A stretch of 64,000 bases of DNA from positions 1 through 64,000 of the forward strand of contig JALNYP010000002.1 in assembly GCA_023229795.1 (NCBI GenBank), read 5' to 3'. The notes beneath the pieces were generated by a model. That model was not told where the DNA came from and did not search any database. It saw only the letters and a list, made by a program, of their open reading frames with translations. Below are positions 55,918 to 63,560 of this stretch, piece by piece. Source of the stretch: Syntrophobacterales bacterium (GTDB lineage Bacteria; Desulfobacterota; Desulfobaccia; Desulfobaccales; 0-14-0-80-60-11). Numbering within the stretch: position 1 is the stretch's first letter; each line of letters opens with the position of its first letter. A program made the translations under genes and the position numbers.

Positions 55918-57246
55918 TCACTGCAACGTCCCTAGCGCCTCGCTTTCCTCCGGCGTAACCGGCTTCAGCACCACCACAGTACGGTTGTCTTCTTTAAGAT
56001 AGGTCCGGGCCACCCGGAGGATATCTGCGGCAGTGACCGCGTCCACCGAGCTGAGGATGCGGTTGGCCAGGGTGGCGTCCCCGGTCTTCAGGTGGAACAG
56101 GCCCACCAGCAGGCCCCGGAAAAAATTGTGGGCCAGGGAGCGCACGGCCTGGGCCCGCACCAGTTTTTTGGCCCGGCCCAGTTCCGCCGGGGTGACGCCG
56201 TCCTGCTGGAGCCGCTCCAGCGCGCCCCAGAGCTCCTGCTCCAGGTCCGGCAGGGAGTGCCCCGGCGCGGCCACTACCGCGATCACCATGAGGTCCGGGT
56301 CCTGGGCCGAGAAGGGCAGGGGTGCCAGTTCCACGTCCAGGGCAATAGCCTTGCCCGGACGCACGAAGTCCTGATGAAACCGGGAGGCCCGGCCGCCGGA
56401 GAGGATGGTGGCTAAGAGGCTCAAGGGGTAAAGGTCCGGGTGGTCAATACCCACGATATGATACCCGGCGAACAGGGCCTCCACCTGGGAGACCTTCTTG
56501 AGGACGGCCCGGCGCTCGCCCCGCTGGGGCGGCTCCACCACCACGGACTCGGGTGCCGCGGCCGGCGCGGGTATCTGCCCGAAGTAGTGGTCCACCAAAC
56601 CCCGGGCCTTCTCCGGCTCCACGTCTCCGGCGATGACGATGGTGATCTTGCCCGGGTGATAGTGGCTGCGGTAGTAGGCCAGGCAATCATCCAGGGTCAT
56701 GCGGTGCAGGTCCTGGTCCCAGCCCACCACCGGCCAGTTGTAGGGGTGCTGGGTGTAGGCGGAGGCGAAGAGCTGCTCCTCCAGCAGCCCGAAGGGGCTG
56801 TCCACCGAGCGCAGCTTGCGTTCGCTGATGACCACCTGGCGCTCCGGCTGGAAGGTGTCGTCATCCAGCTTCAGGTGCAGCAGGCGGTCGGCCTCCAGTT
56901 GCAGCCCCAGTTCCAGGTCTGCCGCGGGCAGATTTTCAAAATAGGAGGTATGGTCCTTGGTGGTAAAGGCGTTGATCTCCCCGCCTTTGGCCTGGAGGAT
57001 GCGGGAGAATTCCTCGGGACCCAGGGTCTCGGTGCCCCGGAACATCAGGTGCTCGAAGAGGTGCGAGATGCCGGTGATGCCCGGCAGCTCGTGGCGGGAA
57101 CCCACCTTATAATGAATCTGCAGGGAGACGATGGGCAAACGGTGATCCGGGAGCACGAACAGGGTGAGGCCGTTGGCCAGATTAAAGCGCACCATGGCGA
57201 TATCGGGCTGCCAGGCGGCCGGATCAAACTGTAAGGCTGGGGTCAT
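55918..57246 (-). CDS. M16 family zinc metallopeptidase
   Basis: Start chosen at ATG 57246 (MTPALQFDPAAWQPDIAMVR), with GGAGG upstream; 442 residues. The inverted zinc motif is intact: GITGISHLFEHLMFRGTETL (HxxEH, about residues 57-76), with the downstream Glu in LGLQLEADRLLHLKLDDDTF. The C-terminal M16 half has FHQDFVRPGKAIALDVELAP and AHNFFRGLLVGLFHL. It probably works with a substrate-binding partner such as the zinc-less gene at 51498-52811. Confidence 0.92.
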   Translation of the reverse strand: MTPALQFDPAAWQPDIAMVRFNLANGLTLFVLPDHRLPIVSLQIHYKVGSRHELPGITGISHLFEHLMFRGTETLGPEEFSRILQAKGGEINAFTTKDHTSYFENLPAADLELGLQLEADRLLHLKLDDDTFQPERQVVISERKLRSVDSPFGLLEEQLFASAYTQHPYNWPVVGWDQDLHRMTLDDCLAYYRSHYHPGKITIVIAGDVEPEKARGLVDHYFGQIPAPAAAPESVVVEPPQRGERRAVLKKVSQVEALFAGYHIVGIDHPDLYPLSLLATILSGGRASRFHQDFVRPGKAIALDVELAPLPFSAQDPDLMVIAVVAAPGHSLPDLEQELWGALERLQQDGVTPAELGRAKKLVRAQAVRSLAHNFFRGLLVGLFHLKTGDATLANRILSSVDAVTAADILRVARTYLKEDNRTVVVLKPVTPEESEALGTLQ

Positions 57247-57308
57247 GCGCAACCTCCACAAGAAATTTTGGGGCGAAAAGGCGAAAAGGGCCGAAGGCGA
57301 AGATTTTC

Positions 57309-57343
57309 CATCTCGTTCCCAAGTTGAACTTGGGAACGAGATG
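57309..57343. repeat. Perfect 17 bp inverted repeat, 1 bp loop
   Basis: CATCTCGTTCCCAAGTT (57309-57325) and its exact complement (57327-57343) around a single G. It lies between two minus-strand genes (57246 and 57392). There is no U-run, so it is likely a repeat element rather than a terminator. Confidence 0.8.
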
Positions 57344-57391
57344 GACTCTTGATGAAATTTGGCGTTTTGGTGGTAACAATATCATGCATCT

Positions 57392-58354
57392 CTAATGCTT
57401 CCCCGGATACCCGCTCCATTTCCGCACTAACATTTCGTCCACTTCCACTTTCAGAGGGGTCTGGGCCGTGAGCGGAATGGCCTTGGGCGGCTCCCCCGCC
57501 AGGACCCGGCGGGCCAGCTCCCCGATGTCTTCTCCCAGACGGCGGTAATCCAAGGCCACCCAGAGCAACGCCCCGGTGTGCGAGCCCTCGGGGTAGCCGC
57601 TCACCACCATCACCTTCATCTGCCGGCCCCAGTCCAATACCTGCGGCGCGTAGCGGGCCGCGCTGGCCGCGGGCGGCAGATAGACCACCCTGGCCCCCCG
57701 ATTCCGGAGCCGTTCCAGCGCGGGCTCATCCGTGGCGGCCCCGGTGCTGGTCTCGGTTAAGGGGGTAATCCCGAAACGCGGCGCCTCCTTGAGGAACTGC
57801 CCGGCCAGATCCGCGGCCACCCCGTCCGTGGGGTCGTAGAGCAGACCCCAGGTGACGCCCTTACCCAGGAGGCCGGCGCCGTGTTGCAGCGCCGCGTTCA
57901 AAGGCGGCGGCGAGGCGATGCCGGTGACGTTTTCCTGATGAATCTCGGGATGGTCCGGTAAATAAGCGGCCCCGGTAAAATAGGGGTCGGCTACCAGGCC
58001 GAAGACTATGGGAACCTTCTTTTCCACCGGGGCCGCCAGCATGAGCGCCGGGGTGCCCAGCACCACCAGGAGCCGCGGATTTTTCTGCCGCAGGCGGCGC
58101 CAGGTTTCTTTCCCCTGGGGGCCGAACTCCGCAACGCAGACCACTTCCGCGGGCGCGGCTCCCAGCTTGGCCTCCAACCCGGCCACCGCCTGGCGCAGCC
58201 GCGGCGAATCCGGAGAACCGAAAACAATGATGGGGCCGGGCTGGCGGCTGCAGCCGCCCAGGGCCAGGGCCATGATCAGCAGCGCGATAAAGAGTATTCG
58301 GTATTCGGTTATCGGTTGTCTATTGAAAGTTATCGGCCTGAAAGGAATTTTCAT
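57392..58354 (-). CDS. ABC transporter substrate-binding lipoprotein (ABC_sub_bind/TrpX-like)
   Basis: A 320-residue protein with a hydrophobic N-terminal segment and lipobox ALGGCSRQ (Cys at about residue 35), so it should be a membrane-attached periplasmic lipoprotein. The fold matches periplasmic binding proteins of the ABC_sub_bind family: VVLGTPALMLAAP, VPIVFGLVADPYFTGAAYLP, NVTGIASPPP, GLLYDPTDG, ARVVYLPPAAS, and ALDYRRLGEDIGELARRVLA. Relatives bind tryptophan, nucleoside-type or sugar ligands. No permease or ATPase is adjacent, so it is an orphan binding protein. Confidence 0.82.
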   Translation of the reverse strand: MKIPFRPITFNRQPITEYRILFIALLIMALALGGCSRQPGPIIVFGSPDSPRLRQAVAGLEAKLGAAPAEVVCVAEFGPQGKETWRRLRQKNPRLLVVLGTPALMLAAPVEKKVPIVFGLVADPYFTGAAYLPDHPEIHQENVTGIASPPPLNAALQHGAGLLGKGVTWGLLYDPTDGVAADLAGQFLKEAPRFGITPLTETSTGAATDEPALERLRNRGARVVYLPPAASAARYAPQVLDWGRQMKVMVVSGYPEGSHTGALLWVALDYRRLGEDIGELARRVLAGEPPKAIPLTAQTPLKVEVDEMLVRKWSGYPGKH

Positions 58355-58579
58355 AAGGGCAGTGGAATGATCAGAGCAATCATCTATGAGCCTTTGGACT
58401 CACCCACTTCATAAACAGGATCGGTAAGGCGGACCTCCGGGCCCGCCGCCAGTTGGGGCAATGGTGCGCAAAACGCATCCTACGCGGCAGCACAGCCTTT
58501 CAGCCCGGGCGCGATCGACCGGGCCGCATGGAGCCTTCCTGCTGATCATCTTCCGAAAACTGAAAACCGTTTTTGTCAG

Positions 58580-59317
58580 CTAATGGATAATTTTGCCGAT
58601 CCGGTCCCAGCGAATCTTGAAGTCATTGCTATTCCAGGATAAATGGTAAACCAGACCCTTCAGACCTCCCAGGAAGGCCTGGTAGAGCGGTTCGCCCGGC
58701 GGCCCCTGCCAGGAAAAATAGATAATGAAGGCCTTGCCCCGGAAATTGTCCATGGGCACGAAGCCCCAAAACCGGCTGTCATAACTATGGTCCCGGTTAT
58801 CTCCCATGACGAAATACGAATTGGCTGGCACCGTGACCGGGCCGAAGTTGTCCCGGGCCGAATCAGTGGGGCGCTGCGGCGCCGGGATAATCAGGGGATC
58901 GTCATAGACCGCCTGGGGGGTCTCGGTCAACTTGCCGTTGATATAAATCTTCTTGTTGATGATCTGGATCTTGTCGCCGGGCAGGCCCATAATGCGCTTG
59001 ATGTAGTCTTTGGTGGGGTCCTGGGGGAAGATGAAAACCACGACATCCCCTCGCTGCGGGGGGCCGATGGGAATCCAGACCTTGTTGGTGATGGGGTTGC
59101 GGATACCGTAGGCAAACTTGTTCACCAGGAGGTAGTCGCCGATGAGTAAGGTCGGTTGCATGGACCCCGAGGGAATGGAGAAGGCCTGCACCAGAAAGGC
59201 CCGGATAACCAGGGCCAGGATGAGAGCGATAAATAAGGCTTCGCCGTATTCCCGCCAGAAGGGTTTCTTGAGGGAATCGAGTCGCGCGCCAGGGGTTCTT
59301 GGCTTCATAGATGGCAT
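58580..59317 (-). CDS. lepB: Signal peptidase I
   Basis: A 245-residue protein with an N-terminal anchor (ALFIALILALVIRAFLVQAF) and the S26A catalytic dyad: Ser in IPSGSMQPTLLIGDYLLV (about residues 49-66) and Lys in DYIKRIMGLPGDKIQI (about 108-123). MGDNRDHSYDSRFWGFVP is box E. It cleaves Sec and Tat signal peptides on the periplasmic side. The gene is downstream of rubredoxin by 51 bp. Confidence 0.96.
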   Translation of the reverse strand: MPSMKPRTPGARLDSLKKPFWREYGEALFIALILALVIRAFLVQAFSIPSGSMQPTLLIGDYLLVNKFAYGIRNPITNKVWIPIGPPQRGDVVVFIFPQDPTKDYIKRIMGLPGDKIQIINKKIYINGKLTETPQAVYDDPLIIPAPQRPTDSARDNFGPVTVPANSYFVMGDNRDHSYDSRFWGFVPMDNFRGKAFIIYFSWQGPPGEPLYQAFLGGLKGLVYHLSWNSNDFKIRWDRIGKIIH

Positions 59318-59368
59318 CGTCAGGATTTTAGGGGCGCCGGTTCGGCGCCCCGTCTCGTAGTCGCGGGC

Positions 59369-59530
59369 TTAATCCACCGGGCTAAATTGGTCTTGAGCGG
59401 CGCCGCAGATGGGGCAGACCCATTCCGGCGGCAATTTATCGAAAGGGGTGTTGGCGGGCACGTGGTTGTCCGGGTCGCCTTCGGCCGGATCATAGATATA
59501 GCCACAAACCTGACACTGGTATTTCTGCAT
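59369..59530 (-). CDS. Rubredoxin
   Basis: A 53-residue frame, too short for many gene finders. MQKYQCQVCGYIYDPAEGDP at the N-terminus and VCPICGAAQDQF at the C-terminus give the two C-x2-C motifs that bind one iron. The length and layout (YxCxxCGYIYDPAEGD ... PxxWxCPxCGAxKxxF) match rubredoxin. It is an electron carrier typical of anaerobes, e.g. to superoxide or oxygen reductases. It lies between a HAD phosphatase and lepB on the same strand. Confidence 0.95.
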   Translation of the reverse strand: MQKYQCQVCGYIYDPAEGDPDNHVPANTPFDKLPPEWVCPICGAAQDQFSPVD

Positions 59531-59545
59531 GGCTTCCTCCTAGGC

Positions 59546-60178
59546 TCAGGGCAGTCGGCCCCGGGTCAGATCCCGAATCAGGTCGGGCCCGGCGGCGAAA
59601 GAATCGAGATAATAATCCGCGCTCAATTCACGGTTGCGGTAGGCCACGAACGGCACGCCGGCATTGGCGGCGAATTTTTCGTCCACCCGGGAGTCGCCGA
59701 TATAGATGGCATCCGCAGGCTTCAGGCGGAAGTGCTCCAGGATGCGCTCAAAGGACTCCGGGTGGGGTTTGGGCCGGCTGACGTCCTGGGCCGAGACCAC
59801 CAGGTCAAAGTCGTCCGTCAGCCCGTGGTAGAGGAGGACGGCCCGGGTGGTGGTGGTGCGATTGGTGGCCAGGGCCGTAAAGCAGCTTTGCCGCAGGAAG
59901 CGGAGAAACTCCCGCAGATGCGGTTCCTCTATCATCATGGCGATAAAGGGAGAGTAGTCGAAGCCCCGGGTGAAGCGGGCGACTGCCTCCAGGTCCAGGA
60001 AGCCCTGGAAGATATGCTCTAGGGATTCCGCCACGGTATGGCTGTGGATATAATCCACGGCTTCGGGGCTGAGTTCGGGCCGGTCGAAGTGGGCCAGAAT
60101 GGCATTGTAGAACGCGATGTTGGCCTGCAAAGAATCGAACAGGACCCCGTCGCAATCAAAAGCTACCAGTTTGATCAA
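59546..60178 (-). CDS. HAD-superfamily phosphatase (Gph-like)
   Basis: The family-typical start is TTG 60178 (read LIKLVAFDCDGVLFDSLQAN), giving 210 residues; an ATG at 60262 would add 28 residues with no conserved sequence. HAD motifs: I FDCDGVLFDS (Asp nucleophile), II ALATNRTTT, III Lys in RPKPHPESFERIL, and IV YIGDSRVDEKFAANAG. The alpha-helical cap lies in residues 18-80. Phosphoglycolate-type phosphatases look like this, but the substrate is not fixed. The rubredoxin gene follows 16 bp later. Confidence 0.86.
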   Translation of the reverse strand: MIKLVAFDCDGVLFDSLQANIAFYNAILAHFDRPELSPEAVDYIHSHTVAESLEHIFQGFLDLEAVARFTRGFDYSPFIAMMIEEPHLREFLRFLRQSCFTALATNRTTTTRAVLLYHGLTDDFDLVVSAQDVSRPKPHPESFERILEHFRLKPADAIYIGDSRVDEKFAANAGVPFVAYRNRELSADYYLDSFAAGPDLIRDLTRGRLP

Positions 60179-60494
60179 GGTATCGTTCCGCCATGGTTGG
60201 CGGCTGCAGGGGCGTCGCCGCCCGGGACCGCCAACCGCTAATAATATTAAACAATAAATCATATCAAATTATTGTCAATTATCAATGCTCTGGAAAGAGG
60301 GTTTGGGTCATTGCGAATTTCGGAGCGGTGCATCACGAAATTACCAAGCCTTTGTTGGACCCCAAGAGAGAACCTTGGTGATGGAGGCCGGCTAGCAGAC
60401 CATGGTTGGAGGTTGAGGAACTATCCGCATTTACAGAATAACTTGCTATGGCCAGGATTTTTTCTCTTGCATTTTGGCAAAGAACGCATTAAAA
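60179..60494. other. Intergenic region between HAD phosphatase and wHTH gene
   Basis: About 316 bp, AT-rich at 60240-60300. It has no credible coding frame and holds promoters for divergent genes. Confidence 0.4.
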
Positions 60495-60522
60495 ATGACC
60501 TCAAATAGAGGTCATATGACCT
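60495..60522 (+). promoter_or_regulatory. Double operator upstream of wHTH gene
   Basis: Two overlapping inverted repeats: ATGACCT(7 bp)AGGTCAT (60495-60515) and the perfect palindrome AGGTCATATGACCT (60509-60522). Another half site, AGGT, lies at 60530-60533. They end 18 bp before the ATG of the winged-helix gene, as expected for autorepression. Confidence 0.7.
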
Positions 60523-60540
60523 ATAAATGAGGTTTATTAG

Positions 60541-60870
60541 ATGTTGGCAGCCCTGCTTGGCTCATTGAGTGGCGAAAGAGTCTTGGTTTATCTCTTTGCC
60601 AGAGGAGAAGGGTATGCGCGCGAGATCGCGCGATTTTACCAAACTAACTTAACTCCCATTCAGAGAGGGCTTGAAAAGTTTGAAGCCAATGGTATTTTAA
60701 CGAGCCGTCTGGCCGGCAAAACTCGTTTATATGCATTCAATCCAAGATACGCTTTTAAGCCAGAGCTCGAAAATCTTCTCAAAAAGGCGTTAACTTTTTA
60801 TCCTCTCAGCGAGCAAGAGGCGCTTTTCATGAATAGACGCATGCCCAGAAGAAGCGGGAAGCCTTTGTGA
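60541..60870 (+). CDS. Winged-helix DNA-binding protein (antitoxin/regulator-like)
   Basis: A 109-residue protein: LFARGEGYAREIARFYQTNL and TPIQRGLEKFEANGILTSRL with AGKTRLYAFNPRYA form a winged helix of the type found paired with nucleotidyltransferase genes in small two-gene modules. The start ATG 60541 has AGG eight bases upstream. The palindromic operators just before the gene suggest autoregulation. It overlaps the next gene by 4 bp (GTGA), with translation coupling. The DNA here is less GC-rich than surrounding genes. Confidence 0.78.
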   Translation: MLAALLGSLSGERVLVYLFARGEGYAREIARFYQTNLTPIQRGLEKFEANGILTSRLAGKTRLYAFNPRYAFKPELENLLKKALTFYPLSEQEALFMNRRMPRRSGKPL

Positions 60871-61034
60871 AGGTAATAAGTGATATGTCGATTGGAGAAT
60901 TGGCTGCCTTTGTCAGTAGCCATCTCCAACGCTATGGTATTGAGGTTGTCCTTTACGGAGACAGTTGTGTCTCAATTTACACCCAAAATAAATATGCTTC
61001 TCTTATTGATAAATTAAAAACTATTATCAATTAG
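60867..61034 (+). pseudogene. Truncated nucleotidyltransferase (N-terminal fragment)
   Basis: From GTG 60867, 55 residues: MKVISDMSIGELAAFVSSHL, QRYGIEVVLYGDSCVSIYTQ, NKYASLIDKLKTIIN. The part up to NKY matches the N-terminus of nucleotidyltransferases usually coupled to winged-helix genes, in which the motif GGxCVSIY..NKY continues into an acidic catalytic D-x-D strand. Here the sequence diverges after NKY and stops at 61034, and the first Gly of GG is Asp. The toxin-like enzyme is therefore missing its catalytic core. The 49-residue ATG alternative starts at 60885. Confidence 0.6.
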
Positions 61035-61084
61035 CTCAGTTATTTGGTAAAATGTACATAATCACTTTAAAAGGAGAACCGCCT

Positions 61085-61465
61085 ATGAAAAGATCACTCG
61101 TAGTCGTTTTGGTGACTCTGTTGAGCTTCATGATGCTTGCCGTCGCTTTTGCGGCTACTCCCGGAACAATGGACCTGAAGGTGGGCGACGAGGCCTACGT
61201 GTGCAATTGCGGCCCGGGATGCCCCTGTAGCACCATGGCCAAAAAAGAAGGCAAATGCACCTGCGGTAATCAGATGGTCAAGGCCAAGGTGGTAAAGGTT
61301 GAGAAGGATATGGCCACTATGCAGGCGGAAGGCTGGGACAAGCCCCGGGCCTTCAAGACCGCGGGAAAATATATGTGCAATTGCGGACCGTCCTGCAACT
61401 GCGGCACCATCAGCCAGAACCCTGGCAAATGCGTCTGCGGCAATGATATGAAGGCGGTGATATAA
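61085..61465 (+). CDS. Exported Cys-rich repeat protein
   Basis: From ATG 61085 (AAAAGGAG upstream), 126 residues with a signal peptide (MKRSLVVVLVTLLSFMMLAV, cleavage after about residue 24, AFA-ATP). The mature part has two copies of a Cys-rich repeat, each CNCGP-C-C-T...GKC-CGN (about residues 39-61 and 98-120), separated by a KVVKVEKDMATMQAEGW strand region. Each copy has six Cys at regular spacing (CxC, CxC, CxC), which suggests metal binding or a stabilised periplasmic fold. Family not recognised. Confidence 0.8.
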   Translation: MKRSLVVVLVTLLSFMMLAVAFAATPGTMDLKVGDEAYVCNCGPGCPCSTMAKKEGKCTCGNQMVKAKVVKVEKDMATMQAEGWDKPRAFKTAGKYMCNCGPSCNCGTISQNPGKCVCGNDMKAVI

Positions 61466-61497
61466 TTCGCATTTAACCGCTATAAGATTAACTATGC

Positions 61498-61537
61498 AAG
61501 GGGACAGGGGAAAGGCTTCCCGTCCCCCTTATTTTTT
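61498..61537 (+). terminator. Rho-independent terminator
   Basis: A stem of AAGGGGACAGGGGAA against TTCCCGTCCCCCTT with an AGGC loop, followed by ATTTTTT, 33 bp after the Cys-rich gene. Confidence 0.8.
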
Positions 61538-61601
61538 CTGAGGTAAACCAGGGGGAGGTCGGGCCCCCTGAGTCAGTCCCCCGCATTCCTCCTATCATTC
61601 A

Positions 61602-62009
61602 CTACTTGTCCAATAAGAGAAAGCGGCTTTTGCCTGAGGCGATGCGGCTGCCGTCGGCCAACCGGATGATCTCCCCTTCGGCCAGGCGGCGGCTGCCGTT
61701 TTTCGTATGGAGCACGCCCCGGACCAGGATGGGGTCGTCCGGTTTTAGGGGTTGGTGAAAGCGGACTTCCATGCTCAAGGTGAGGCCGGGCCCGGCAAAG
61801 TGCCAGACCGCGTGGGCCATCATTTCATCCAGCAGGGTGGAGAGGATACCGCCGTGGATGACGTTGGCCCAACCCTGGTACTCCCGAGGCAGGGAGAGTT
61901 CGGTCTCGGCGACCAGCTCGGCCTCCCGGTAGCGCACCTGGATTTTGAAGCCTTTGGGGTTGTCTTTCCCGCAGACGAAGCAGTAGTTGTCAGAGATGGG
62001 AATGGCCAT
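61602..62009 (-). CDS. PaaI-family thioesterase (hotdog fold)
   Basis: A 135-residue hotdog protein: NYCFVCGKDNPKGFKIQVRY, WANVIHGGILSTLLDEMMAH (HGG with the catalytic Asp/Glu further along), LTLSMEVRFHQPLKPDDPIL and DGSRIASGKSRFLLLD. The N-terminal CFVCGKDNPKG is a Cys pair seen in a subgroup of PaaI-like proteins. They hydrolyse acyl-CoA thioesters; the acyl group is unknown. The gene starts 34 bp after thrC and is likely cotranscribed. Confidence 0.88.
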   Translation of the reverse strand: MAIPISDNYCFVCGKDNPKGFKIQVRYREAELVAETELSLPREYQGWANVIHGGILSTLLDEMMAHAVWHFAGPGLTLSMEVRFHQPLKPDDPILVRGVLHTKNGSRRLAEGEIIRLADGSRIASGKSRFLLLDK

Positions 62010-62042
62010 TTTAAAAACCCGTTTCCGGTTTCCGGTTTTCTG

Positions 62043-63524
62043 TTACTTGCCCTTCAGTGTTAATTGCAGCAGGGCGGCGATCTGGCCTGCCAGGTCTGCG
62101 GTCTTCTGGGCCGGGTCCTCGGTTTTCGGCTTCAGCAACTGCGGCCGGTTTTGGTATTCCGGCTTCGGGGTGACCTCGAACTCCGGCGGGAAGGAGTCTT
62201 CGAAGTACATCTGCTGGAAGCCGATGAATTTCAGATGGTGGGCAGTGGCATCCAGCACCGCGGTGTCCTCGGGCCCCAGCAAGCCCTCTTGCAGCGCCAC
62301 CCTAAAGCCCGCCAGGGATTCGCCGCCCTGGGTGCAGGCGATATGGCCGTGGCGGTTGGCGAGCAGCATGGAGTCCATGATTTCCTGTTCGCTGACCTGG
62401 ACCACCGCCACGGAGCCCGCACCGGCGCGGCGGTGATACTCCTGCACCAGGCGGATGACCCGGGGCATGGACACGGGGTTGCCGATCATGGCGGCCTGGG
62501 CCACGCTCGGCTGCACCGTTACCGGCACGAAGACGCGTTTGGCCTGATCGGGCTCCAGGTAGTAGCGGAATACCGGGTCGGCGTGGCGGGACTGGACCCC
62601 GAGGATGCGGGGCAGGGTGTCGATGATGTTCAGGTCATGGAGGCGCAGGAAGCCCTGCATGATGGCGGTGATGTTGCCGGCGTTGCCGATGGGCACCACC
62701 ACGCTCTTTTGCGCCAGGTCGTAATCAAACCATTGGGCGATCTCGAAGGCATAGGACTCCTGGCCCCGGATGCGCCAGGAATTCTTGGAGTTGAGCAGCG
62801 CCACCTGGTAGTTGTCCGCCAGGGCCTCCACCACTTTCATGCAGTCGTCGAAGACGCCGGGAATCTCCAAGACCCGGGCGCCGCTGCCCAGGGGTTGGGC
62901 CAGTTGCTGGGGCGTGACCTTGCCGTGGGGCAGGATCACCGCGGAGGCGACCCGCTCTCCCAGGTAGGAGGAGTAGAGGGCCGCGGCCGCGGAGGTGTCG
63001 CCGGTGGAGGCGCAGATGGCCAGCATGCGGCCGGCGCCGGGCTGGCGCACCAGAAAATTGAGATAGCTCAAGGCCGCGGCCATGCCCCGGTCCTTAAAAG
63101 AGGCGCTGGGGTTCTGGCCGTCGTTCTTGAAATAAAACGGGGCCCCCACTTCGGCTCTCAGGTCGTCATTAGCCGCCACCTGGGGGGTGTGGCCTTCGCC
63201 CAGGTAGATGATGTCCGAGAGCGGGATGATGGGGGTGATGAGTTCGTAAAAAAGATGAATCCCCTTCAGGGCCGGGATATTCAGCATCTTGCGGTAATCG
63301 AAAAGGCGCCGCCAGAAGGCCCCGGGATGCTTTTTCAGGCGGTCTGCGGCCTTGTCTTCCAGCATAAACAGGCCCTTGCACTTGGGACAGGTGTAAAGCA
63401 GCTGGCTGATGTCGTATTCCGCCCCGCATTCGAGACAGCGATAGACCAAATCGCCTTCCGGCTTGGGGATGAGATGGGGACGGATGTCGTCGGGGAAGTG
63501 TTCGGGTTTCAAGGGGCCTCCCAT
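62043..63524 (-). CDS. thrC: Threonine synthase
   Basis: A 493-residue PLP enzyme that makes threonine from O-phosphohomoserine. An N-terminal zinc-ribbon (YRCLECGAEYDI and LLYTCPKCKGLF) is typical of one ThrC branch. The PLP Lys is in SASFKDRGMAAALSYL (about residues 141-156), the phosphate loop in AICASTGDTSAAAALY and VPIGNAGNITA. The start ATG 63524 (MGGPLKPEHFPDDIRPHLIP) is plausible; no alternative start is better supported. Confidence 0.94.
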   Translation of the reverse strand: MGGPLKPEHFPDDIRPHLIPKPEGDLVYRCLECGAEYDISQLLYTCPKCKGLFMLEDKAADRLKKHPGAFWRRLFDYRKMLNIPALKGIHLFYELITPIIPLSDIIYLGEGHTPQVAANDDLRAEVGAPFYFKNDGQNPSASFKDRGMAAALSYLNFLVRQPGAGRMLAICASTGDTSAAAALYSSYLGERVASAVILPHGKVTPQQLAQPLGSGARVLEIPGVFDDCMKVVEALADNYQVALLNSKNSWRIRGQESYAFEIAQWFDYDLAQKSVVVPIGNAGNITAIMQGFLRLHDLNIIDTLPRILGVQSRHADPVFRYYLEPDQAKRVFVPVTVQPSVAQAAMIGNPVSMPRVIRLVQEYHRRAGAGSVAVVQVSEQEIMDSMLLANRHGHIACTQGGESLAGFRVALQEGLLGPEDTAVLDATAHHLKFIGFQQMYFEDSFPPEFEVTPKPEYQNRPQLLKPKTEDPAQKTADLAGQIAALLQLTLKGK

Positions 63525-63560
63525 TTCATTAGAACAGTAAAAAAGCCTCTATTTTAAGTA

